NCBI GenBank assembly: GCA_902624535.1
Contig: CACNYF010000001.1
Span: 1 to 64,000 of the forward strand
Direction: 5' to 3'
Source of the DNA: an uncultured Pelagibacteraceae bacterium
GTDB lineage: Bacteria > Pseudomonadota > Alphaproteobacteria > Pelagibacterales > Pelagibacteraceae
Length of the DNA stretch: 64,000 nt
Both the position numbers and the translations under genes were made by a program. This document shows, piece by piece, positions 20,324 through 30,397 of the stretch (position 1 is its first letter; each line of letters opens with the position of its first letter). The notes beneath the pieces were generated by a model that was given only the letters and a program-made list of their open reading frames with translations, had not been told where the DNA came from and searched no databases.

Positions 20324-21163
20324 ATGATTATTTGGATTGCATCTTACCCAAAATGTGGAAACACTTGGGTGAGGTCACTTCTATCAGCGTATTATTTTTC
20401 TAATGATGGAGAGTTCAATTTTGATCTTTTGAAAAATATTAGACAATTTCCAAGTCCATATTTTTTTCCTAATAAAGTTAATAATGTTGAAGAAGCTTCC
20501 GCTAATTGGATACCTGTTCAAAAAAAAATCAAAGAAACCAAAAAAGTTTTTTTTTTAAAAACACACAATGTATATGGAGCATATAAAGGAAATAATTTCA
20601 CTTCTCCAGATTACACATTGGGGGCGATCAATATTGTAAGAGATCCTAGAAATGTAATTACTTCTTTGATGAATCATTTCTCAATTAATGAAGAGGATGC
20701 GCTTAAAATGATGAGCAATGTGAATAGAAATTTAAGAGATCGAAATGATAAAGATAATTATGCAACTTATTCTTTTATTAGTTCTTGGGACAAAAACTAT
20801 AGGTCTTGGAAATTAACTAAAAATATAAATAAAATTCTTATAAAATATGAAGACCTAGAAAAAGATATCGAGAATACTTTTTTGAAAATTATTAAGTTCA
20901 CGAATAAAATAATGAGAAAAAATGATGAAATTAATTTTGAGAAACTTAGGAAATCTATTAAAACAACAGAATTCGATCTACTAAAAAAAAAAGAGGAAAA
21001 AGAGGGTTTTGATGAAGCTATATACTCATCAGATAATAGTAAAACAAAGGCATTTTTTAATTTAGGAAGAAATAACGACTATAAAAAACTGTTAAATAAT
21101 AAAACAATTAAATCTATTGAAGAATTGTTTGGTGAAGAAATGAAAGAGCTTAGATATCTTTAA
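20324..21163 (+). CDS. Sulfotransferase-domain protein
   Basis: MIIWIASYPKCGNTWVRSLLSA (5'-PSB loop) and NIVRDPRNVITSLMNHFSI (3'-PB motif); start moved from 20120 to 20324 to avoid overlap with mnmE. Confidence 0.88.
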   Translation: MIIWIASYPKCGNTWVRSLLSAYYFSNDGEFNFDLLKNIRQFPSPYFFPNKVNNVEEASANWIPVQKKIKETKKVFFLKTHNVYGAYKGNNFTSPDYTLGAINIVRDPRNVITSLMNHFSINEEDALKMMSNVNRNLRDRNDKDNYATYSFISSWDKNYRSWKLTKNINKILIKYEDLEKDIENTFLKIIKFTNKIMRKNDEINFEKLRKSIKTTEFDLLKKKEEKEGFDEAIYSSDNSKTKAFFNLGRNNDYKKLLNNKTIKSIEELFGEEMKELRYL

Positions 21164-21165
21164 AT

Positions 21166-22437
21166 TTAAGAAGGTTTATTCATTGAATTAAAAAAATCAG
21201 AATTATTTTTAGTTTCTTTCAATTTAGAATTAATAAACTCAATTGCATCCATAGATCCCATGGGAGCAATAATTCTTCTTAATACGTTCATTTTTTGAAG
21301 GTCATTTTTCTCGAAGATTAACTCTTCTCTTCTAGTTCCAGATTTGGTTATATCAATAGCAGGAAATATTCTTTTTTCTGAAATTTTCCTGTCTAATATA
21401 GTCTCGCTATTACCTGTTCCTTTAAATTCTTCAAATATTACCTCGTCCATCCTACTACCCGTATCTATAAGAGCGGTAGCTATAATAGTCAGCGATCCCC
21501 CCTCTTCAATATTTCTTGCTGCACCAAAAAATCTTTTTGGTCTTTGTAATGCGTTTGCATCAACTCCTCCGGTCAATACTTTTCCTGAACTTGGGACAAC
21601 TGCGTTGTAAGCTCTGCCCAATCTTGTTATTGAGTCTAGAAGTATTACTACATCTTTTTTATGTTCTGTTAATCGTTTAGCTTTCTCAATTACCATTTCA
21701 GCAACTGCTACGTGCCGCTGTGCGGGTTCATCAAATGTTGAACTTATAACTTCTCCTTTAACAGTTCTTTGCATATCTGTTACTTCTTCAGGTCTTTCAT
21801 CGATCAGTAAGACCATCAGGTAACACTCTGGATGATTTGCTGTTATAGAATTTGCAATACTTTGTAAAATCATTGTTTTGCCTGCTTTAGGCGGTGAAAT
21901 GATTAATGATCTTTGTCCCTTTCCTATTGGGCTAACTAAATCAATCAATCTTGGAGTTAAATCTACCTTTTTGTCTACTTTCACAGCCTCAACTTCCATT
22001 ACTAGCTGTTTGTTAGGGTAAAGGGGGGTTAGATTGTCAAAAGCGATCTTGTGTTTAAATTTTTCGGTTTCTTCAAAATTAATTTTACTAACCTGTAGCA
22101 ATGCAAAATATCTCTCTCCCTCTTTAGGGGCTCTTATTGGTCCCTCAACGGTATCACCAGTTCTTAATCCAAATCGTCTTATTTGATTTGGGCTTACATA
22201 TATATCATCTGCTCCTGGTAGGTAATTGGATTCCATTGCTCTTAAAAAACCAAAACCATCTTGAAGTAACTGAAGAACGCCACCTCCAGTAATTTCTTCC
22301 CCTTTTTCTGCAAGTTTTTTTAAAATAGCAAAATAGATCTCTTGTCTTCTGAGTGTACTAGCATTTTCTATTCCTAAATTTTCAGCTTCTTTGATTAACT
22401 GCTCTGAGCTTTTTTCTTTTAATTCTTGTATATTCAT
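21166..22437 (-). CDS. rho: Transcription termination factor Rho
   Basis: [38 protein letters not shown]. Confidence 0.99.
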   Translation of the reverse strand: MNIQELKEKSSEQLIKEAENLGIENASTLRRQEIYFAILKKLAEKGEEITGGGVLQLLQDGFGFLRAMESNYLPGADDIYVSPNQIRRFGLRTGDTVEGPIRAPKEGERYFALLQVSKINFEETEKFKHKIAFDNLTPLYPNKQLVMEVEAVKVDKKVDLTPRLIDLVSPIGKGQRSLIISPPKAGKTMILQSIANSITANHPECYLMVLLIDERPEEVTDMQRTVKGEVISSTFDEPAQRHVAVAEMVIEKAKRLTEHKKDVVILLDSITRLGRAYNAVVPSSGKVLTGGVDANALQRPKRFFGAARNIEEGGSLTIIATALIDTGSRMDEVIFEEFKGTGNSETILDRKISEKRIFPAIDITKSGTRREELIFEKNDLQKMNVLRRIIAPMGSMDAIEFINSKLKETKNNSDFFNSMNKPS

Positions 22438-22526
22438 AATGGGAGGTTTTTAATTAGATATCCTTAATATAGTTATTTGACAAAGTAATTTCAACCCTAG
22501 ATATGCTTATTTTTTACCTTAAAAAG

Positions 22527-23057
22527 CTATTTATTTTCAATATTTATTTCATCTGCAAATAGTTTCACTTTATCCCAGTCTGTAAACTCATATGACATAC
22601 TCGTGTCGATTGGGCCTTTCGTAATAAACATTATAAATCTTATAATAAATTTATTAAAGAAATTGTAGTTTGGGTAATCTACTTTGCCTGCAAAAACGCT
22701 AATTAGGTTCGGCTTCCAGTCAGTTCTAGCAAAAAATTTTCTAATATATGGGTTTGTCTCTGGGGTATTTTTATTCTCTTTTCTAGCCACTACATTAACA
22801 GAAAAAAAAGCACAATATTTATTTTGCAAAATTTTTAAATTTTTATTAACGAACTTTAAAACAAGCGAATTATACCTACCATATCTTATGCTTGCTCCGA
22901 TAATAATCTTTTCATAATTTTCCATATTTAAATTTAATGCCTCATTAATCGATACAAGACTAACGGAAGATTTTTTGATTACACTTTCCATTATCCTTTC
23001 ACAAATTTTTTTAGTTTGGCCATCTGTGCTCGAATATATTATTAATGATTTTGTCAT
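22527..23057 (-). CDS. hemG: HemG-type flavodoxin-like protoporphyrinogen oxidase
   Basis: MTKSLIIYSSTDGQTKKICERI flavodoxin P-loop; IIIGASIRYGRYNSLVLKFVNKN; FTDWDKVKLFADEI; next to hemH-hemE. Confidence 0.85.
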   Translation of the reverse strand: MTKSLIIYSSTDGQTKKICERIMESVIKKSSVSLVSINEALNLNMENYEKIIIGASIRYGRYNSLVLKFVNKNLKILQNKYCAFFSVNVVARKENKNTPETNPYIRKFFARTDWKPNLISVFAGKVDYPNYNFFNKFIIRFIMFITKGPIDTSMSYEFTDWDKVKLFADEINIENK

Positions 23058-23063
23058 ATTTAC

Positions 23064-24056
23064 TTAAATACATCTTGTTACTAAACTTTTAATCAATTTA
23101 ATATGATCGTCATTATCATTAAGGCATGGAATCATATCAAAATTTTTTCCACCAGACTCCATGAAACTTTCTTTGCCTTGTATAAGTATCTCCTCCAAGG
23201 TTTCTACACAATCTGAAGAAAAGCCAGGACATATTGCTAGGACATTTTTTTTTCCATCATTTGGTAAACTTTCAAGGGTCTTATCTGTATAAGGTTGCAA
23301 CCATTCTTGTGGTCCAAATCTTGATTGAAATGTCGTTTTAATTTCTATGGCATTAAATTTTTCAGTCATCAATCTTGTGGTTTTGTAACAATAACAATGA
23401 TATGGATCGCCCTTATCAAAGTACTTTTTAGGAATACCGTGATAAGAGGCTAATATTAAATCTGGTTTCCAATCAATCTCACTAATTTTTTTATTTATAG
23501 AGTTTACTAATGCCTCTATGTATAATGGATGTGATTCATAGTGTGGTATTATTTGCAAAGATGGCTGCCATCTCATATTCATTAAAGACCTATAAACCTC
23601 ATCACAAACAGTTGCGGTAGTAGCTGCAGCATATTGGGGGTATAAAGGTAAAATCACTAAATTTTCACATCCTTCTGAATGTAGTTTTGCTATTTTGCTC
23701 TTGATACTTGGGTTCCCATATCTCATTGCAAAATCAATAATTAAATTTTTACTTTTAAAATGTGCAGAAGTTTTTTCTGTTTGTTTTTTTGTGTAATAAA
23801 GTAATGGAGACATGTTTTCATCCTTCATCCAAATTTCTTTATAGGCTTTTGCTGTTTTAGAGGGTCTAAAGGTTAAAATAAAAAGATTAAGAATTATTTG
23901 CCAAATAATTGGGTTGACCTCTATTACTCTCCTGTCAGACAAAAATTCTTTTAAGTATTTTCTTATATCAAACCAACTTGTAGAATCCGGAGTTCCAAGA
24001 TTGATCAATAAAACTCCAGTTTTTCCAAATTTTATAGGCGGATGTTGTTCATTCAT
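23064..24056 (-). CDS. hemH: Ferrochelatase
   Basis: KTGVLLINLGTPDS, AMRYGNPSI, LASYHGIPKKYFDKGDPYHCYC, CPGFSSDCVETLEEI. Confidence 0.98.
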   Translation of the reverse strand: MNEQHPPIKFGKTGVLLINLGTPDSTSWFDIRKYLKEFLSDRRVIEVNPIIWQIILNLFILTFRPSKTAKAYKEIWMKDENMSPLLYYTKKQTEKTSAHFKSKNLIIDFAMRYGNPSIKSKIAKLHSEGCENLVILPLYPQYAAATTATVCDEVYRSLMNMRWQPSLQIIPHYESHPLYIEALVNSINKKISEIDWKPDLILASYHGIPKKYFDKGDPYHCYCYKTTRLMTEKFNAIEIKTTFQSRFGPQEWLQPYTDKTLESLPNDGKKNVLAICPGFSSDCVETLEEILIQGKESFMESGGKNFDMIPCLNDNDDHIKLIKSLVTRCI

Positions 24057-25054
24057 TTATAATTTCTCACTATATTCACTAGTTCGTAGACCATATCAAC
24101 GGGCGTTTCTGGTAAAATTCCATGCCCTAAATTAAATACATAAGGATGATCTTTAAATATATCTAAATATCTTTTAATTTCTTTTCTTAAACTTTCTTTG
24201 TTTGACAAAAGAATTTCTGGATTTAATCCACCTTGTATTGGTATGTCTAAATATTTTATTATATCTTTGGGATCTACATCATAATCGATATTAACCATGC
24301 TAGGCTTAACAATTTTACTGAATTTAACATAATCAGAAATACCTCTTGGAAAACATATAACGGGTACACCTAAATTTTTTACATGATCTACTAGAGACAA
24401 TGTTGGACTATATAAAAATTTATCAAAATCATTTTGTATTAAGCCGGCCCAACTGTCAAAGATTTGAATTATTGTGGCACCTGCTTTTATTTGATTTTCT
24501 ATATGAGTCTTTATAAATTTATCTAGCAAATTTAAAATTTCGTTAATTAAAATCTTATCTTTGGAAAAAACTTCTGACAATCCATTTTTAGGTGAAACTT
24601 TATTAATCATATATACTAGCAGTGTCCATGGAGCTCCAACGAAGCCTATTAGGTCTTTGTTATCGAGTTGATTGCTATTTTTAAGATTTGATAACAATTT
24701 GTATACTGGTGAGAGTTTTTTTGTAAAGTTATCTTTGGTGACGTTCTGAAGTTTTTGTAACTCTAGACTCCCTAGATTTGGACCAAGATTTTTTTTAAAT
24801 TCTACAGTTTGACCCATTCCGTAAGGTACCATAAGTATATCTGAAAATATTATCGCAGCATCAAAACCAAATCTTTTTATTGGCTGTAATGTTATTTGTT
24901 CTGATAAATTATGATTTAGACATAATTTAATAAAATCTGGATTTGATTTTCTAATTTCTCGGAATTCTGGTAGATATCTTCCAGCTTGTCTCATTAACCA
25001 AACTGGATTTATTTTAGTATTTTTATTTATTAAACATTTTTGTATTGGTGTCAT
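24053..25054 (-). CDS. hemE: Uroporphyrinogen decarboxylase
   Basis: PVWLMRQAGRYLPEFREIR, GFVGAPWTLLVYM, NLGHGILPETPV. Confidence 0.98.
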   Translation of the reverse strand: MTPIQKCLINKNTKINPVWLMRQAGRYLPEFREIRKSNPDFIKLCLNHNLSEQITLQPIKRFGFDAAIIFSDILMVPYGMGQTVEFKKNLGPNLGSLELQKLQNVTKDNFTKKLSPVYKLLSNLKNSNQLDNKDLIGFVGAPWTLLVYMINKVSPKNGLSEVFSKDKILINEILNLLDKFIKTHIENQIKAGATIIQIFDSWAGLIQNDFDKFLYSPTLSLVDHVKNLGVPVICFPRGISDYVKFSKIVKPSMVNIDYDVDPKDIIKYLDIPIQGGLNPEILLSNKESLRKEIKRYLDIFKDHPYVFNLGHGILPETPVDMVYELVNIVRNYK

Positions 25055-25336
25055 TTATATTAAGATAATTATATTTAGTATTTATTATTAGTATGTATTG
25101 TTAATAACGTAAATTACTCAATTTCAACACTTTGTTAACTTTTTATACATTCAAGCATCTAAAAAACCCTATAAATTGTAGACTATTTAATTATTTTATA
25201 AAACTATAAAATTGTTAATAAGATATTCACATTAATTTTAAATGTTAATTAAATGAGAACAAAAAATACTTCTTTTATAATTTTACCAAATAAGAATTAT
25301 TTCTTAAATTAAAACTAATTTATAAACAATTTATAC
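25055..25336. other. oriC: Probable chromosomal replication origin (oriC) in hemE/ppsR intergenic region
   Basis: Divergent hemE/DUF299 context known from alphaproteobacterial origins; very AT-rich; repeated TGTTAATAA (25099-25107, 25213-25221) and TTTATACAT (25142-25150, 25330-25338); TTAA-N7-TTAA at 25238-25252; flanking genes mostly point away. Confidence 0.7.
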
Positions 25337-26158
25337 ATGAAAAATACATATCAAATATTTCTAATTTCAGATTCTACAGGTGAAACATTGGAAAGAATTT
25401 TCATGGCTCTAAAAGCTCAATTTAGTAACTTTGATTATGAACTTAATAAATTTTCCTTTACACGAACAGAGAGTCAATTATCAGCTATCCTTAAAAAGGC
25501 AAAGGGGAAAGATAGCCCTATTATATTATACACTGTAGTAAATAGTAAACTTGCAAAACATTTAGCAGAAAAGGCAAATAAAATTGGTATACCTTGTTTT
25601 GGTGTTTTAGGAGATCTAATTTTAAATTTTTCAAAAATTCTAAATCAAAAAGCGACTCATAAACCTAGTGGTCAACATATATTAAATGACGAGTATTACA
25701 AAAGAATTGAGGCGATTCAGTTTACAATGAACCATGACGACGGTAATCAAACAGATAATGTTCTCGAGTCAGATATAGTTTTAATAGGCGTTAGCAGAAC
25801 AAGTAAAACACCAACTTCTATTTATTTGGCAAATAAAGGATTAAAAACTGCCAATATACCACTAGTGAATGAAATGAAAATCCCGAAAGATGTGTTAGAA
25901 TCAAAAAATTTGTGTATAGTTGGTTTAGTAACAGAAGCCGAAAGACTATTTGACATCCGACGTAATAGACTTAGCTCACTTAAAGAGAATGAAGCATCTG
26001 ATTATACCGACTTAGAAAAAATTAAAGTTGAGGTTGAACAGTCAAAGAAAATTTTTAAAAGGAATAGATGGCCCACAATAGATGTAACAAGAAAATCTGT
26101 TGAAGAGACCGCCGCATCAGTTATTAAAATATATGAAATAAAAAATAAAAATGCTTAA
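25337..26158 (+). CDS. ppsR: Pyruvate, phosphate dikinase regulatory protein / DUF299 kinase-pyrophosphorylase
   Basis: IFLISDSTGETLERI, DIVLIGVSRTSKTPTSIYLANKG. Confidence 0.94.
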   Translation: MKNTYQIFLISDSTGETLERIFMALKAQFSNFDYELNKFSFTRTESQLSAILKKAKGKDSPIILYTVVNSKLAKHLAEKANKIGIPCFGVLGDLILNFSKILNQKATHKPSGQHILNDEYYKRIEAIQFTMNHDDGNQTDNVLESDIVLIGVSRTSKTPTSIYLANKGLKTANIPLVNEMKIPKDVLESKNLCIVGLVTEAERLFDIRRNRLSSLKENEASDYTDLEKIKVEVEQSKKIFKRNRWPTIDVTRKSVEETAASVIKIYEIKNKNA

Positions 26159-26732
26159 GTTAGTTTTGGCCTCAAAAAGTAAAGTAAGACATGAAATCTT
26201 ATTAAAATATAATATTAATTGCATAGTTGAACATTCAAATGTTGATGAAGAACCTGTAAAACAAAGTTTGTTAAAAGAAGGTGCAACTCCAGAAATTATC
26301 TCAAAAAATTTAGCTGAATTAAAAGCAAATAAAGTAAGCCAAAAAATATATGATCATTTTGTTTTGGGGGCAGATAGCGTTATAGACTTAGATGGAGAGC
26401 TAATTTCTAAACCTGAAAATCGAGAGCAAGCATTCAATATTTTGAAAAAATTAAATGGAAAAATGCACTATTTAATAAGTTCTGTGTGCATATCAAAAAA
26501 TGGATCAATGGTATGGAATTATACAGATAAAGCAAATTTAACGATGAAAGAATTTAATGACGATGACTTAAGAAGATATTTAAGCAAAATAAGAGACGAA
26601 GCATTATACGCTTATAATGTCTACCAAATTGAAGGTGAAGGAAAAAATTTATTTTCTAAAATTGAAGGAGATAAAAATACTATCATGGGTCTTCCCGTTG
26701 ATAAAATTAAACAATATATTGAGGGTTTATAG
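26151..26732 (+). CDS. maf: Maf family nucleotide pyrophosphatase
   Basis: LKLVLASKSKVRHEIL, LGADSVI, YAYNVYQIEGEGKNLFSKIEGD. Confidence 0.93.
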   Translation: MLKLVLASKSKVRHEILLKYNINCIVEHSNVDEEPVKQSLLKEGATPEIISKNLAELKANKVSQKIYDHFVLGADSVIDLDGELISKPENREQAFNILKKLNGKMHYLISSVCISKNGSMVWNYTDKANLTMKEFNDDDLRRYLSKIRDEALYAYNVYQIEGEGKNLFSKIEGDKNTIMGLPVDKIKQYIEGL

Positions 26733-27535
26733 TGAAAAAATATTTAGTAGTTGGAAATCCTATTGAGCATTCGTTATCACCTAAGCTTCAAAATTATTGG
26801 TTAAACTCTAACAATATTGAGGCAATTTACGGAAAATTACAAGTATACGATGATGATCTTAAAGAATTATGTAGTAATATTAAAAATGGAAAATTAGACG
26901 GCATTAACATTACAGTACCTTTTAAAAAAAAAATTATACCTCATTTAGATGTACTAAGTGGTCATGCATTAAGAACTCAATCTGTAAATACAGTTTGTCT
27001 TAACGACGGAAATGTTACTGGTTACAATACTGATATAGATGGATTTGAGCTTAGTATAAAAAGATTGGATTATGATGTTAGCAATAAAAAAGTTGTTATT
27101 TTAGGAGCTGGAGGGGTGGCACCTTCAATCATTTATGCTTTAAAAAAAATGAAAGCTCAACAAATTTATTTGAGCAACAGAACTAAAGAGAAAGCACAAA
27201 TATTAAAAAACTTATTTGAAGGAATAGAGATAATAGACTGGGGAGAGCTACCTGATTTTGATATGATTATTAATGCCACAAGTTTAGGATTAAAGGAAAA
27301 TGATAAATTTGGAATTGATTTTTCAATTAGTGGAAACAATAAACTGTTTTATGATGTTATTTACAATCCATTCAATACTGATTTTTCGGAAGCTGGAAAC
27401 AAATCAGAAAATATATTAGAGAACGGTTTAAATATGTTTTTATTTCAAGCTCAAAAAGCATTTAGTATATGGCACAAAATTGAACCAGAAATCGACCAAG
27501 GAGTAATAAAATTTTTAAAAAGCTATAATCAGTGA
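26732..27535 (+). CDS. aroE: Shikimate dehydrogenase (GTG start)
   Basis: YLVVGNPIEHSLSPKLQN, GINITVPFK, NTDIDGF, VVILGAGGVAPSIIYAL. Confidence 0.96.
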   Translation: MKKYLVVGNPIEHSLSPKLQNYWLNSNNIEAIYGKLQVYDDDLKELCSNIKNGKLDGINITVPFKKKIIPHLDVLSGHALRTQSVNTVCLNDGNVTGYNTDIDGFELSIKRLDYDVSNKKVVILGAGGVAPSIIYALKKMKAQQIYLSNRTKEKAQILKNLFEGIEIIDWGELPDFDMIINATSLGLKENDKFGIDFSISGNNKLFYDVIYNPFNTDFSEAGNKSENILENGLNMFLFQAQKAFSIWHKIEPEIDQGVIKFLKSYNQ

Positions 27536-28272
27536 GACTTAATAATAAAATTGCAATAATAACAGGCTCAGCCTCTGGATTTGGCAAAGGAATAGCTGAG
27601 AAGTTTACCGAAGAAGGAGCCAATTTAATATTAGTTGATTTAAATTCAAAATTATTAAAAAAAGTTTCTAAAAATTTATCTCAAGATTACTTTGTTGCCG
27701 ATGTATCTAAAGCCTCAAGTTTTAATTCTCTACTCAAATATGCTTATAAAAATTATAACTCTGTGGACATATTTGTAAATAATGCCGGCATAACACATAA
27801 ACCTAAATCTATGGAAAATGTAACTGAAAAAGAATTTGATAAAGTATTTAGTGTAAATGCAAAGTCGGTTTATTATTGTGGAAAATACTTTGTTCCAAAA
27901 ATGAAAAAAATAAAAAAAGGAGTTATTTTAAATGTTGCTTCAACAGCAGGTTTATCCCCAAGACCTAAATTAAATTGGTATAATGCTAGTAAGGGCTGGA
28001 TGATTACGGCTACGAAAGCCATGGCTATAGAATTGGCACCTTTTAAAGTTAGAGTTAATGCTATAGCCCCAGTTGCTGGAAAAACACCATTGCTAAAGTC
28101 GTTTATGGGAGGCAACACGCCAAAAAAAAAACAAGCTTTTCTATCAACAATACCAATGGGAAGATTTTCTACCCCTCAAGATATGGGGAATGCTGCATGT
28201 TTTTTGTGTTCTGATGAAGCAAGTATGATAACAGGAACAGTTTTGGAAGTTGATGGTGGGAGATGTATTTAA
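27532..28272 (+). CDS. SDR family NAD(P)-dependent oxidoreductase
   Basis: KIAIITGSASGFGKGIAEKF, NNAG, YNASKG catalytic motif. Confidence 0.93.
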   Translation: MRLNNKIAIITGSASGFGKGIAEKFTEEGANLILVDLNSKLLKKVSKNLSQDYFVADVSKASSFNSLLKYAYKNYNSVDIFVNNAGITHKPKSMENVTEKEFDKVFSVNAKSVYYCGKYFVPKMKKIKKGVILNVASTAGLSPRPKLNWYNASKGWMITATKAMAIELAPFKVRVNAIAPVAGKTPLLKSFMGGNTPKKKQAFLSTIPMGRFSTPQDMGNAACFLCSDEASMITGTVLEVDGGRCI

Positions 28273-28278
28273 ACTTAT

Positions 28279-28866
28279 ATGATTAGAGTTGGAATTATAG
28301 GAGCAATTGGATCTGGCAAGTCTTTTATATCTAAACTCTTCAATTCGCCTGTCTTTAATGCAGACAGGGAGGTGAATACCTTATACAAAAATAGTTTAGA
28401 GTGTTACGAGAAATTAAGAAAAAAACTCCCTCGATATGTTAAATCTTTCCCAATACCAAAAACTCAATTAATAAAAGCAATTAACGAAGATAAAAAAAAT
28501 CTAAAAAAGATATCTTCTGTGGTTCACCCATTAGTTAGAAAAAAAATGAAATTATTCTTAAATAAAAATAAAAAAAGTAAAATTATAATTTTGGATATTC
28601 CCTTATTAATAGAAAATAAACTTTATAATAAAAGAGATATATTAATATTCGTAAAATCTAATCAAAATAACGTGATAAATAGATTGAAGAAAAGAAAAAA
28701 TTATAACAAAAAAATTCTCTTAAATTTAAGAAAAAACCAAGCCAATTTGTTGAAAAAAAGAAAATTGGCAAATTATATTATCGATAATAATTTTGGTCCA
28801 AATATAATGAAAAAAAAAATTAATTCTTTAAAGAATAAAATTTTAGATGAAAGAAATAGTACTTGA
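28279..28866 (+). CDS. coaE: Dephospho-CoA kinase
   Basis: RVGIIGAIGSGKSFISKLF P-loop, FNADREVNTLY, IIILDIPLLIENKL. Confidence 0.93.
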   Translation: MIRVGIIGAIGSGKSFISKLFNSPVFNADREVNTLYKNSLECYEKLRKKLPRYVKSFPIPKTQLIKAINEDKKNLKKISSVVHPLVRKKMKLFLNKNKKSKIIILDIPLLIENKLYNKRDILIFVKSNQNNVINRLKKRKNYNKKILLNLRKNQANLLKKRKLANYIIDNNFGPNIMKKKINSLKNKILDERNST

Positions 28867-29515
28867 TACCGAAACCACAGGTCTTTCAGTGAAGGACGGT
28901 CACAGAATAGTCGAAATTGGTTGTATAGAAATTGAAAATTTAATACCAACCAAAAGTATTTTTCATTGTTATTTAAATCCTGAAAGAAAAGTTTCTGAGA
29001 GCGCATTAAAAGTTCATGGATACACAGATGATTTTTTAGCTGATAAAAAAAAGTTTAGTGATGTAGCAGATGATTTTTTAAAATTTATAGAAGGCAAAAA
29101 AATAATAATTCATAATGCAGAATTTGATATAGGTCATCTAAACAATGAGCTCTCGTTAATTAAAAAAAAAAAGATTTCAAAAGAAAATGTTGTTGATACT
29201 CTTGAAATCGCTAGAAATAAATTTCCTGGATCTGGAACAAGTCTAGATGCATTGTGCAAGAGATTTAGAATAGATAATTCTAAAAGAGAAAAACATACAG
29301 CCTTAATAGATTGTGAATTATTAGCTAAAGTTTATATCAATTTAATTGATCAAAAAGAGCCCATATTTCAATTTCAAAAAGAAATAATTAAACAGGAGAA
29401 CAAAAATAAAGAAGAGATAGTTTATTCAAAAAAAGTCATAAAACCATCAAAACAAGAGCTAGAAAATCATAAAGAATTTATGAAAAGAGAATTCAAAAGA
29501 AATTTCTTTAATTAA
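28847..29515 (+). CDS. dnaQ: DNA polymerase III epsilon subunit (3'-5' exonuclease)
   Basis: EIVLDTETTGLSVKDGHRIVEIGCIEI, IIHNAEFDIGHLNNEL, HTALIDCELLAKVYI. Confidence 0.96.
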   Translation: MKEIVLDTETTGLSVKDGHRIVEIGCIEIENLIPTKSIFHCYLNPERKVSESALKVHGYTDDFLADKKKFSDVADDFLKFIEGKKIIIHNAEFDIGHLNNELSLIKKKKISKENVVDTLEIARNKFPGSGTSLDALCKRFRIDNSKREKHTALIDCELLAKVYINLIDQKEPIFQFQKEIIKQENKNKEEIVYSKKVIKPSKQELENHKEFMKREFKRNFFN

Positions 29516-29939
29516 GTTTCTGTTGATAGAGTTTTTCAAAATCAATTTTTTTATCTAACTTCATGTCAGGAAATCCAGCATCTTTAATTGACTTTAAAAA
29601 AATTTTTTCTAAATCAGGATATATATCATTTTGTAAATCACAAAGTATAAGTCTTTCTAATTCGTCTTTTTTCATATTTTTATTTTTTAATTTAATTACA
29701 GTGGCATATGAAATTTCAAAATATGATTTTCTTTTGTTTTCATTTTTATCTTTGTAATTTAAATTTGTGATAACTTCGATAGTTTGATCTTTAATAGGAT
29801 TTGTTTTTATATTTAAACCAAGTGTATATTTTGTTATATTTTCTCTACTAAAAATAAATGTTTCAGCATTAGGAATTTCTATTGAGAGATCTTTAATATA
29901 ATTAAGAATTATTTCATAATTTTTTGTCATTATCGTCAC
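29508..29939 (-). CDS. secB: Protein-export chaperone SecB (divergent)
   Basis: YIKDLSIEIPNAETF, FEISYATVIKL; syntenic with fxsA and dnaQ. Confidence 0.85.
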   Translation of the reverse strand: MTIMTKNYEIILNYIKDLSIEIPNAETFIFSRENITKYTLGLNIKTNPIKDQTIEVITNLNYKDKNENKRKSYFEISYATVIKLKNKNMKKDELERLILCDLQNDIYPDLEKIFLKSIKDAGFPDMKLDKKIDFEKLYQQKLN

Positions 29940-30339
29940 TTATATCCTCATAATCACCTTCAATATAATTATTTTTTTTTTTATTTTTATTAATATTTGT
30001 TTTAACAAATCTTCTAAGCAAAATTTTTCTAGTAAATGGAATAACTAAAAGAATACCTATCAGATCAGTGGCAAATCCAGGTAAAATCAAGAGAAAAGCT
30101 GCAAATGCAAGAGTTGCACCTGATATAATTTCATATACTGGCATCTCGTTTTTTACTAATTGTCCAATTCCTGATTTTAAAGTATTAAATCCCTCATACC
30201 TCGCGTAAGCGACTCCAATCACGGCTGATGTTAATATAAGTAAAACCGTATTAAATGCGCCTATTTGTGATCCAATCTTGATAAATAAATATATTTCAAT
30301 AAGCGGAATACCTATAATTAAAATTAATGCTGTGTTCAT
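29914..30339 (-). CDS. fxsA: FxsA family membrane protein
   Basis: LIIGIPLIEIYLFIKIGSQIGAFNTVLLILTSAVIGVAYARYEG, LILPGFATDLIGILLVIP. Confidence 0.88.
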   Translation of the reverse strand: MNTALILIIGIPLIEIYLFIKIGSQIGAFNTVLLILTSAVIGVAYARYEGFNTLKSGIGQLVKNEMPVYEIISGATLAFAAFLLILPGFATDLIGILLVIPFTRKILLRRFVKTNINKNKKKNNYIEGDYEDISDDNDKKL

Positions 30340-30397
30340 TTGTCTATTATTTAATTAGCAGGTTGAAATTTCTCAACATAGTAAATATTATAAATAT

